This document shows positions 46,200-56,266 of a DNA stretch of 64,000 bases, in pieces. The stretch lies in contig NZ_FYAU01000018.1 in NCBI RefSeq assembly GCF_900185725.1, forward strand, positions 124,001 to 188,000, given 5' to 3'. The stretch comes from Stappia sp. TSB10P1A (GTDB taxonomy: Bacteria > Pseudomonadota > Alphaproteobacteria > Rhizobiales > Stappiaceae). Under the pieces are notes generated by a model. It was not told the DNA's origin. It was given only the letters and a program-made list of their open reading frames with translations, and made no database searches. A program made the position numbers and the translations under genes. Within the stretch, counting starts at the first letter, position 1. Every line of letters starts with the position of its first letter.

Positions 46200-47220
46200 G
46201 TCATCCCGGCCGCTCCCCCTGTCCGCGGTCATCACGGGCAAGACGAAGCCGCGACCCGGGAACCATTGGCGCCCTCGGCAGGCGCGAGACGGGAGCGCAT
46301 CGCCACCTCAACGGCTGTCATGCCTGCGAAGGCAGGCATCCAGTATCCGCCGGGGCTGGTGGTGGCGTGAAGCTAGCCGCCTCCGGCGTTCCGGCGGCCG
46401 TCGGTGACCCTGTGGCACCGTCACGGCTCGATCCGCGCGACCTGTGGTTACTGGGTCTTCGGTCTTCGGCTGCGCCGAAACCGGGACGACAGGCTGAGCG
46501 TGGGGTTCGTGCGGGCGCGTCCTCGCCACCGCTCTGGCAGCCAATGGCCCCCGGCTCTGCGCTTGCGCGCGGCCGGGGTGACCTCGGAGGGGGCGCGGGG
46601 TCTTTGCCAGTCTCACCGGCTGTCGTCTCGGCCATGCCTCCCTCTCGGACGTCGTCCCGGACGAGGCCGAAGGCCGAAGATCCGGGATCCATTGGTGCCC
46701 TTGGCAGGCGTGAGGCGGGAGCGCATCGCCACCTCAACGGCTGTCATGCCTGCGAAGGCAGGCATCCAGTATCCGCCGGGGCTGGTGGTGGCGTGAAACT
46801 AGCCGCCTCCGGCGTTCCGGCGGCCGTCGGTGACCCTGTGGCACCGTCACGGCTCGATCCGCGCGACCTGTGGTTACTGGGTCCCGGTCTTCGGCTGCGC
46901 CGAAACCGGGACGACAGGCTGAGCGTGGGGTTCGTGCGGGCGCGTCCTCGCCACCGCTCTGGCAGCCAATGGCCCCCGGCTCTGCGCTTGCGCGCGGCCG
47001 GGGTGACCTCGGAGGGGGCGCCGGGTCTTTGCCAGTCTCACCGGCTGTCGTCTCGGCCATGCCTCCCTCTCGGACGTCGTCCCGGACGAGGCCGAAGGCC
47101 GAAGATCCGGGATCCATTGGTGCCCTCGGCAGGCGTGAGGCGGGAGCGCGTTGCCACCGCCCGGCTGTCATACCTGCGAAGGCAGGTATCCAGTATCCGC
47201 CGGGGTGAGCAGGAGCACGA
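46200..47220. repeat. Tandem intergenic repeat array B (two and a fraction units of about 426 bases)
   Basis: A unit of about 426 bases is present twice in tandem and a third time in part: the phrase ACGGCTGTCA is at 46311 and 46737, and a variant at 47162. Each unit holds the hairpin ATGCCTGC-GAAG-GCAGGCAT, the words ACCGGGACGACAG and CCAATGGCCCCCGG, and the reverse-oriented module GATCCGGGATCCATTGG. The second unit differs from the first by only a few bases, so the duplication looks recent. No coding sign was found. Confidence 0.93.
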
Positions 47221-47240
47221 AGACGTCTCCCCGGAGCAAA

Positions 47241-47270
47241 AGAAAACGCCGCCCGCGGGGGCGGGCGGCG
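47241..47270 (-). terminator. Terminator of carA
   Basis: On the minus strand CGCCGCCCG / CGGGCGGCG around a six-base loop is followed by TTTTCTTTTGC, 45 bases beyond the carA stop. Confidence 0.9.
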
Positions 47271-47315
47271 TGGCGTGCGTTTGATGCAGTCAGATGAGGG
47301 GCCGCGATGCGCCGG

Positions 47316-48527
47316 TCAGGCGGCGGCGTCCTTTTCCGGGATCGCCGGGGTGCCGGCGCGGGCGCGCATCAGGTTGGTGAAGCGGCGGAACAGGTAATGG
47401 CTGTCGCGCGGGCCGGGCGAGGCTTCCGGGTGGTACTGCACCGAGAAGACCGGCCTGTCCTTGAGCCGCAACCCGCAATTGGAGCCGTCGAACAGCGAGA
47501 CATGGGTCTCCTCGACCGCCTCCGGCAGGCTCTTGGCATCGACCGCGAAGCCGTGGTTCATCGAGGTGATCTCGACCTTGCCGGTGGTGCGGTCGAAGAC
47601 CGGATGATTGGCGCCGTGATGGCCCTGATGCATCTTCATGGTGTCGCCGCCAAGGGCGAGCGCCAGCATCTGATGGCCGAGGCAGATGCCGAAGACCGGC
47701 AGGCCGCTCGCGACCAGATCGCGGATCACCGGCACGGCATATTCGCCGGTCGCCGCCGGATCGCCCGGACCGTTGGACAGGAAGATGCCGTCGGGCTTGC
47801 GCGACAGCACATCCTCAGCGCTCGCATCGGCGGGCAGCACCGTCACCTTGCAGCCGGCATCGGTCAGAAGCCGCAGGATGTTGCGCTTGATGCCGTAGTC
47901 GATGGCGACGACGTTGAATTCACCGCCCTCGCGCTTCCCATAGCCCTGGTCCCAGACCCAGGGGGTCTGCGTCCAGCCGTAGCTCTGCGAGGAGGTGACG
48001 TCCTTGGCAAGGTCCATGCCGACGAGACCCGGCCAGTTGCGGGCGGCAAGCTTAAGTGCCTCGATGTCGAACTTGCCGTCCGGATCATGGGCGATCACCG
48101 CATTGGCGGCGCCGGTCTCGCGGATCAGGGCGGTGAGGGCGCGGGTGTCGATGCCCGACAGGCCGATGATGCCGCGCGCCTTCAACCAGGCATCGAAATG
48201 CCGGGAGGCGCGGTAATTGGCCGGCTCGGTGACGTCGGCGCGGACGATCGCCCCGCGCACGCCGGAGGCCGAGGCCATGTTGACGGTCTCGACATCTTCC
48301 TCGTTCGTCCCCACATTTCCGATATGCGGAAAGGTGAAAGTGACGATCTGCCCGGCATAGGAGGGATCGGTGAGGATCTCCTCATAGCCGGTGAGGGCGG
48401 TGTTGAAGCAGACTTCGGCACAGGCCTGGCCGGTGGCGCCGAAGCCCTGGCCCTCGATCACTGTGCCGTCGGCCAGGACGAGAACGGCCGTGGTCGGCGG
48501 CGCGGACCAGACGTCGGCGGTCGTCAT
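47316..48527 (-). CDS. carA: Carbamoyl-phosphate synthase small subunit
   Basis: 403 residues from the ATG at 48527 (an ATG at 48557 adds ten residues and is less typical). CarA is the glutaminase subunit that supplies ammonia to CarB. The N-terminal domain has VCFNTALTGYEEILTDPSYA. The class I amidotransferase domain shows the nucleophile in FGICLGHQMLALALGG and the His-Glu pair in SVQYHPEASPGPRD. GGGAAAG precedes the chosen start. It is divergent from yqeY-dnaG-rpoD. Confidence 0.97.
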   Translation of the reverse strand: MTTADVWSAPPTTAVLVLADGTVIEGQGFGATGQACAEVCFNTALTGYEEILTDPSYAGQIVTFTFPHIGNVGTNEEDVETVNMASASGVRGAIVRADVTEPANYRASRHFDAWLKARGIIGLSGIDTRALTALIRETGAANAVIAHDPDGKFDIEALKLAARNWPGLVGMDLAKDVTSSQSYGWTQTPWVWDQGYGKREGGEFNVVAIDYGIKRNILRLLTDAGCKVTVLPADASAEDVLSRKPDGIFLSNGPGDPAATGEYAVPVIRDLVASGLPVFGICLGHQMLALALGGDTMKMHQGHHGANHPVFDRTTGKVEITSMNHGFAVDAKSLPEAVEETHVSLFDGSNCGLRLKDRPVFSVQYHPEASPGPRDSHYLFRRFTNLMRARAGTPAIPEKDAAA

Positions 48528-48563
48528 ATCTTGCTTTCCCGATCGGTTCGATGACATGATTTC

Positions 48564-48577
48564 GCTGAGCGCGCCTT
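48564..48577. promoter_or_regulatory. 14-base word shared with the carB upstream region
   Basis: GCTGAGCGCGCCTT, identical to 43405-43418. It lies 37 bases upstream of the carA start and may be a shared regulatory site for the two subunits. Confidence 0.4.
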
Positions 48578-48770
48578 GACGGAGCGGGGCTCGGCTGTCA
48601 ACGGTGCGGCTCGCGCGGCACTCTAGGGGAAGCGCGCGTGAGGGTCAACTGACTGACTTTATAAAAATAATCCTTGAAAATCAACGAGATGGACGAGGTG
48701 TCCGGCAGTGGAGCCGAAGCTTTGAGGAAAGTTTCCGCGCTTCCGTCCCGGGCAAGCGACAGGGCAGAGC

Positions 48771-49226
48771 ATGCGTGAGAGGATCGATGCGGCGTTGCAG
48801 GACGCCGTGGAGAACGACGACAAGCGGCGGGCGGCGACGCTGAGGCTGGTGCAGGTGGCGATCCGCGACCGCGATGCCCGCTGCCGCGAGCTCGGTCACG
48901 ACGTCGTGCCGGACACGGAGATCCGCGAGATCCTCAACAAGATGCTGCGCCAGCGCGAGGGTTCGGCCCGCGACTACGAGGAGGCGGGCCAGATCGACCT
49001 TGCCGCCGAGGAGCGCGAGGAGATGGCGATCATCCAGGAATTCCTGCCGCCCCAGTTCGACGAGCGGGCAATGCAGAACGCCTGCGAGGACGTGGTGCGC
49101 GACATCAACGCGCGGGGCCTGCGCGACATGGGCCGCTGCATGAGCGCGCTGAAGGAACGCTATCCGGGGCAGATGGACTTCGTGCGGGCGAGCTGCATGG
49201 TCAAGGATCTGCTGCGCAGCGAATAG
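48771..49226 (+). CDS. yqeY: GatB/YqeY domain-containing protein
   Basis: 151 residues. The sequence AATLRLVQVAIRDRDARCRE, DTEIREILNKMLRQREGSAR and EEMAIIQEFLPPQFDE identifies the YqeY family, which shares a fold with the GatB tail domain of the tRNA-dependent amidotransferase. A role in tRNA binding is suspected but not shown. A conserved place between carA and dnaG in alphaproteobacteria supports the call. Confidence 0.94.
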   Translation: MRERIDAALQDAVENDDKRRAATLRLVQVAIRDRDARCRELGHDVVPDTEIREILNKMLRQREGSARDYEEAGQIDLAAEEREEMAIIQEFLPPQFDERAMQNACEDVVRDINARGLRDMGRCMSALKERYPGQMDFVRASCMVKDLLRSE

Positions 49227-49346
49227 GCGCGCCTCCGCGCCGGTGGAATTTTCCGCCGGTCTGTCCTACCTTGATCCTGAAGGCTGGCGCAGCCGCCCCG
49301 AAAGGGGCCGCGCGCCGGCGATGCCGCTGTCGAAAGCCCGTAGCCC

Positions 49347-51452
49347 ATGCGATTTTCCCCCGGTCTCCTCGACGAGATTCGTGCCCGAGTGCCGTTGTCG
49401 GAGGTGGTGGCGCGGCGGGTGAGCTGGGACCGGCGCAAGTCGCAGCCGGCGCGCGGCGACTTCTGGGCCTGCTGCCCGTTCCACCAGGAAAAGACCCCGA
49501 GCTTCCATGTCGACGACCGGCGCGGCCGCTACAAGTGCTTCGGCTGCGGCGCCTCGGGCGATCATTTCCGCTTCCTGACCGAGACGGAGGGGCTGGCCTT
49601 TCCCGAGGCGGTGGAGCGGCTGGCCGAGCAGGCGGGCGTGGCGCTGCCGGCGCCCGATCCGCAGGCGGCGGCGCGCGCGGCCGAGCGCGCCAGCCTTGCG
49701 GAAATCTGCGAGATGGCGGCGCGCTTCTTCCAGGACGCGCTGGCGATGAGCGGCGGCGAGCAGGCGCGCGATTATGTCGCCCGCCGCCGGCTGCGCCCGG
49801 AGACAGTGCGCGAGTTCCGCATCGGCTTCGCCCCGAACGGGCGCGACGCATTGAAGCGGCATCTGATCGGCAAGGGCGTCGACGAGGCCTCGATGGTGGA
49901 GGCCGGGCTGGTGATCCGCCCGGACGACGGGCGGCCGACCTATGACCGCTTCCGCAACCGGCTGATGATCCCGATCCAGGACGAGCGCGGCCGGGTGATC
50001 GCCTTTGGCGGGCGCACGCTCGACCCGGACGGCCAGCCGAAATATCTCAACTCGCCCGAGACCCCGCTCTTCCACAAGGGCATGATGGTCTTCAACTTCC
50101 ACCGCGCCCGCGAGCCGGCCCACCGCAGCGGCCAGGCGGTGGTGGTGGAAGGCTATATGGACGCCATCGCCATCGCCCAGGCCGGCATGGGCAATGTGGT
50201 CGCCGCGCTCGGCACCGCCTTTACCGAGGAGCAGGTCGGCCGGCTGTGGCGGCTGGCGCCCGAACCGGTGATCTGCTTCGACGGTGATGCGGCCGGCATC
50301 GCCGCCGCGCACCGGGCGGTCGACCGCATCCTGCCGGGGCTGCGCAGCGGCCATTCCTTCAGCTTCGTCTTCCTGCCCGACGGCAAGGATCCGGACGACC
50401 TGATCGCGCAAGGCGGGCTTGCCGCCTTCACCAAGGCGCTGGCGGGCTCGCAGCCGCTGATCGACGTGTTGTGGTCGCGCGAGGTGGACGCGGCGCGCAT
50501 CGACACGCCGGAGCGGCGCGCGGCGCTGGAAAAGAGCCTCGACGACCTGGTGCGCACCATCGCCGACGAGCGGGTGCGGCGCGGCTACCAGCTCGACATC
50601 CGGCTGCGGCTGTCCAACCTGTTCTACCGGCAGGCGCGGGCCGCGCGCGGCCAGAACTTCGGCCAGAACTTCGGCCAGGGCGGGGCGCAGGGCGGCCAGA
50701 ATTTCGGACAGGCTTTCGGACAGGGTGGGGCATTCCAGCAGGTGCCGTCCGGCCAGGCGCGCGGCTCGGATCTGCCGGAAAGCTCGATGTTCGGCCATGA
50801 GCGGATGCTGTGCGGGCTGTGCCTGAAATATCCCGAACTGCTGGAGCGGCATGTGGAGCGGCTGGCGCAGGCGCAGTTCGGCGACATGCTGCATGCGCGC
50901 TTTCGCGACGAATTGTGCCGCATCGCCACCGAGCTGCAGGACGTGCCGGTGAGCGGCTTCTTCGAGACGCTGGACACGCGCTTCTTCCAGATCCTGTCCG
51001 AGGCGCTGGACGGGCCGGAGGAGGCGGGCAGTGGCTCAGGCGGCGGCGCGGGCAGTGGCTCGGGCAGTGGCTCGGGCGGGGGGCGGCGGATGGTCGCCCG
51101 CTTCCACGATCTGTTGCAGCGGCTGCCGATCCTGCGGCACGAGCCGCCGGCGGAGTTCATCGAGGACCTGTTCTGCCACACTCTCGACGTGCTGGAACTG
51201 CGCGCGCTGGAGCAGGATCTCGATGCGGAACTGGCGGCGCTCGGCGACGGGCTCGACGAGGCGGACTGGGAGCGCATCCGCGCCCAGTCGCAGGACCTTG
51301 CCCGCCGGCGCGAGGAATGCGCCCGCATCGAGCAGGAGATTGCCGAACGGGGCAAGGTGTTCCGCTCGGCCCGCCCGGTCGCCGCCACGCCGGCGGGGGC
51401 GGCGGCGCGCGCACGCGCGGCGATAGCGCAAGGGGCGGCCGCCGGCGGCTGA
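49347..51452 (+). CDS. dnaG: DNA primase
   Basis: 701 residues. DnaG makes RNA primers at the replication fork. The N-terminal zinc finger is CCPFH (42-46) with CFGC (64-67); the TOPRIM catalytic motif is EGYMD (268-272), with FDGDAAGIAAA as the second acidic site. The C-terminal helicase-binding region is split by two low-complexity linkers: a Gln/Phe/Gly-rich repeat (GQNFGQNFGQGG and variants, about 434-462) and a Gly/Ser run (about 561-580). Both are absent from E. coli DnaG and are built from short in-frame duplications. Confidence 0.97.
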   Translation: MRFSPGLLDEIRARVPLSEVVARRVSWDRRKSQPARGDFWACCPFHQEKTPSFHVDDRRGRYKCFGCGASGDHFRFLTETEGLAFPEAVERLAEQAGVALPAPDPQAAARAAERASLAEICEMAARFFQDALAMSGGEQARDYVARRRLRPETVREFRIGFAPNGRDALKRHLIGKGVDEASMVEAGLVIRPDDGRPTYDRFRNRLMIPIQDERGRVIAFGGRTLDPDGQPKYLNSPETPLFHKGMMVFNFHRAREPAHRSGQAVVVEGYMDAIAIAQAGMGNVVAALGTAFTEEQVGRLWRLAPEPVICFDGDAAGIAAAHRAVDRILPGLRSGHSFSFVFLPDGKDPDDLIAQGGLAAFTKALAGSQPLIDVLWSREVDAARIDTPERRAALEKSLDDLVRTIADERVRRGYQLDIRLRLSNLFYRQARAARGQNFGQNFGQGGAQGGQNFGQAFGQGGAFQQVPSGQARGSDLPESSMFGHERMLCGLCLKYPELLERHVERLAQAQFGDMLHARFRDELCRIATELQDVPVSGFFETLDTRFFQILSEALDGPEEAGSGSGGGAGSGSGSGSGGGRRMVARFHDLLQRLPILRHEPPAEFIEDLFCHTLDVLELRALEQDLDAELAALGDGLDEADWERIRAQSQDLARRREECARIEQEIAERGKVFRSARPVAATPAGAAARARAAIAQGAAAGG

Positions 51453-52016
51453 TGCGAGCCTGTGGATCGCAGACGCTCTTTGGTTGACGGCCAACGAATC
51501 ACTCTTGCGAATCCGGACCTTTGCGCTACATAAGCACTTCAGGCAGCATCCAGAGCCGCGCCAGGCCAGCCACGCAGACCCGGTCCCAGGACAAGGGGGT
51601 CGCAAGCCGTGACAGGGAGCCGACATGGCGGCATGAAATCATTTTGCCTGCCGAGATCCCGCGTGGAACCGGATGGCCGGAGCGTCAGGCGCTTTTCGGC
51701 CAGGCCGGTGTCTGGTCTTGTCGAACCGGTTTGCAGGGTTAAGTGGCACTTAACGGACAGCGACTAAGACTGGCTTTCTGTCCCCCCCGGCGTGGCGGCG
51801 CGTCGCGGGCAGGGGATCCGCATGGCCGAAAGGCCGTGGCCGGCACGGGATCCGGTATTCCGCCGCGACATGAATGACTCAGCCGGTCCTCCGGCTTTCC
51901 GGGCGCGATAGGCGCGGAAAGCGGAGCCGGGCCCGCAGGGCGGGCACTGAGCGAGACGAACGACAGACCACGAACGACAGCGCCAGGCCGCAGGGCCGGC
52001 GGGGCCGGAGACAGCA
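51453..52016. other. rpoD promoter and leader region
   Basis: 564 bases without a supportable gene. TTGCGA and TACATA near 51514-51541, 16 bases apart, could form a vegetative promoter for rpoD. Purine-rich stretches near 51910-52016 form the long leader. No terminator with a T-run was seen between dnaG and rpoD, so read-through from dnaG is also possible. Confidence 0.4.
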
Positions 52017-54047
<2,031 letters not shown>

Positions 54048-54118
54048 GCGCGCGGCGTTTTCCGGCGCGGAAGGACGACCCTTCGGGGGGTCTGGGGATG
54101 GTTCTGGGGATGGCTTTG

Positions 54119-54152
54119 GGGCCCGGCGGCAACGCCGGGCCCTGTCGTTTGG
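54119..54152 (+). terminator. Probable terminator after rpoD
   Basis: GGGCCCGGCG pairs perfectly with CGCCGGGCCC around GCAA, then TGTCGTTTGG. It is very stable, with a short T-run. Confidence 0.7.
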
Positions 54153-54600
54153 GGCGTCCTCGCTCCCGCTCTGGCGAGCAATCGCCCCCGTTGGGGTGGA
54201 CGGCCCCCATCCGGCTCTCCGGCTTCGCCTGCGGCCGGGGTGACGGCCGAGAGGATGTGTGGTCTCGCCTCCCTCTCGGATGTCGTCCCGGTCGCGCGTG
54301 AGCGCGAACCGGGAACCATTGGCACCCTGAGCGGAGGTTTGTCGCACTCGACCTTTCCCCGCGTCTCCCCGGACGGGCATCGCGAGATCCGGAACCGGCG
54401 AGCCACGGCGGGTGTGGGGACGGCCGGGAGCGCGCCCCATAGGCCCTCGGCTCGCCGCCCGGCTCGGCGCTGCGCGCCGTCCGGGAGGACGCAGGGAGGG
54501 GCGTACCATCGATCACGCTCGCGCGAGAGCGGGGCGGCGCGCGTTTGCCGCCTCCCTTTTTCCCCGAAGCTGGGGTAGGCGTAGCAGCGGGCGGGCGACA
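54153..54600. repeat. Intergenic repeat unit C
   Basis: One unit of the shared intergenic modules: CTGGCGAGCAATCGCCCCCG, then TCGTCCCGGTCGCGCGTGAG with its partner CGCGAACCGGGA (a strong hairpin), and AGCGGAGGTTTGTCGCACT. The same modules recur in array D (57950-59760) in the same order. It ends near 54560. No gene is supported between rpoD and 54714. Confidence 0.85.
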
Positions 54601-54713
54601 CACGCGGCCCGACCCACCAACCGGAGAGACGGGGCCCGACCCTGAGACAGCCGAGCGACACTGAGGAGCCGGGGTTTTTCCCCTCGCCGCCGGGCGAGCG
54701 GGCGGGCGACGCC

Positions 54714-56168
54714 GTGCCCGCGCCGCCCGCCGTGTCCCCTGTTGTGTCTCCTGCCGCGCCCGCCGCTATGCCGGATGTCGCGGCCGAACTCGCCCCCGGC
54801 GAGACCGCGAGGCAACCGGGCGAGGGGCCGGCCGGGCGCGGGCGGATCGGCGCCGGCCTTGCCCTGTCGCTGCTGCTGCACGGGGCGATTGCCGCATGGG
54901 TGTTGCTCGGCCCGGAGGCGGCGCGCGTGCTGCCGCCCGTCACCGACGAGCCGATCGAGGTGGTGCTGGTCGCCCCGCCGCCGCCCGCGCGGGACGAGGA
55001 TCAACCGGCGGAGGAGGAGGGGGCGCAGGCCGAGCCGCCGCCCCCGCCCGCCCCGGAAGAGGAGCCCACAGAGGAGCCGGCTGCCGAGGACGCGGAGCAG
55101 GAGGAGCAACCGGCCGCGGAGACGCCGCCCGAGCCGCAGGAGCCGCCCCTCCCCCAGTCGGAGACGGCCGCGGCGCCGCGCGTGCTCATCCCCGTCACCG
55201 AATTCGCCGAGGAGGACAGCGGCGGCGCTGAGCGGGACGGCGAGATCGCCGCGCGCGAGAGCACCGACCCTCCCAGCGAGCCCACGCCCGACGCAGGCGG
55301 GGAAGCGCAGGCGGACGAGGCGCCCGCCGGGACTGACACTGAGGCTGGCACTGAGACTGGTGAGCAGGCTGGCGAGCAGGCTGGCGAGGGCGCGCCGCAA
55401 GAGGAGGCCGCCGCGCCGGAGATGGAGACGGCCGACGAGACGGTCGACCAGCCGGCTGAGCAGCCGGAGCCGGAGACAGAGACGGAGACAGAGACGGAGG
55501 TGGCGGCGCTGACCGATCCGGGCCGCACCGAGACGGAGACAGCGACGGATGTCGAGGTGCCCGAGACGCTGGCGGCACCAGGTGACGAGATCGGCGACGT
55601 GATCGGCGAGGGCATCGGCCTGCCACGGGCAAAGCCGGAGGAGATCGCCCGCCTTGCCGAGGCGCCCGCCGATCCCCGCGCGCGGGCCGAGGCGGTGGCA
55701 CGGGCCATCGCCGCGACGACGCCGGGCTCCGGCGGGCTGGACTTCGCCCGCCCCGGCAGGGGCGCCGGTGGCGGGCTTTCCGGAGATCTGGCCGGGGATC
55801 TGGCCGGCGGTACGACGGCAACACGCCTGTTCTCGCGCGAGATTTCCGACGATCCGCGCATGCGCACGGCGATGAACGGCATGCCGCACGCGGCCCGTGT
55901 CGACCTGTTGTGCATGACCGAGTTGCGGGCGCAACTGAGGGTCGCGACGCCCCCCTATCATGCCGACCTTCTGCCCTCGTTCCGGCTGGAGAGCGGCACG
56001 GTGCTGGAGCCGCGCCGGGCGGCCTTCCGCGCCGGCGGCCAGTGGTACGACCTTGCCTTCCGCTGCGAATTGAACACGCAGGTGACCCGCGTCGAGCGCT
56101 TCACCTTCCGCGTCGGCGCGCCGGTGCCGCGTTCGGACTGGTCGGCCCGCGGCTTCCCGAGGAATTGA
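54714..56168 (+). CDS. TonB-like protein with C-terminal DUF930 domain
   Basis: 484 residues from a GTG at 54714; an ATG at 54768 is also possible. One membrane helix (about 46-66: GRIGAGLALSLLLHGAIAAW) anchors the protein. A 280-residue low-complexity stretch rich in Pro, Glu and Ala follows (EPPPPPAPEEEP; repeated TETETE and GEQAGEQAGEG). The C-terminal domain (RMRTAMNGMPHAARVDLLCM, LCMTELRAQLRVATPPYHAD, GGQWYDLAFRCELN) is DUF930 of Hyphomicrobiales. The architecture resembles TonB, spanning the periplasm from the inner membrane; the outer partner is unknown. Slippage repeats suggest length variation. Confidence 0.82.
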   Translation: MPAPPAVSPVVSPAAPAAMPDVAAELAPGETARQPGEGPAGRGRIGAGLALSLLLHGAIAAWVLLGPEAARVLPPVTDEPIEVVLVAPPPPARDEDQPAEEEGAQAEPPPPPAPEEEPTEEPAAEDAEQEEQPAAETPPEPQEPPLPQSETAAAPRVLIPVTEFAEEDSGGAERDGEIAARESTDPPSEPTPDAGGEAQADEAPAGTDTEAGTETGEQAGEQAGEGAPQEEAAAPEMETADETVDQPAEQPEPETETETETEVAALTDPGRTETETATDVEVPETLAAPGDEIGDVIGEGIGLPRAKPEEIARLAEAPADPRARAEAVARAIAATTPGSGGLDFARPGRGAGGGLSGDLAGDLAGGTTATRLFSREISDDPRMRTAMNGMPHAARVDLLCMTELRAQLRVATPPYHADLLPSFRLESGTVLEPRRAAFRAGGQWYDLAFRCELNTQVTRVERFTFRVGAPVPRSDWSARGFPRN

Positions 56169-56266
56169 GGCGAGGGCTTGCATCATCGGCGGGCGCGGGA
56201 CAGTCTGGCGGCGGTGCGAATCCCGTGCGGCCGCAACGGAATTCGGGGCGGCTGGGAAAGTGGCGG

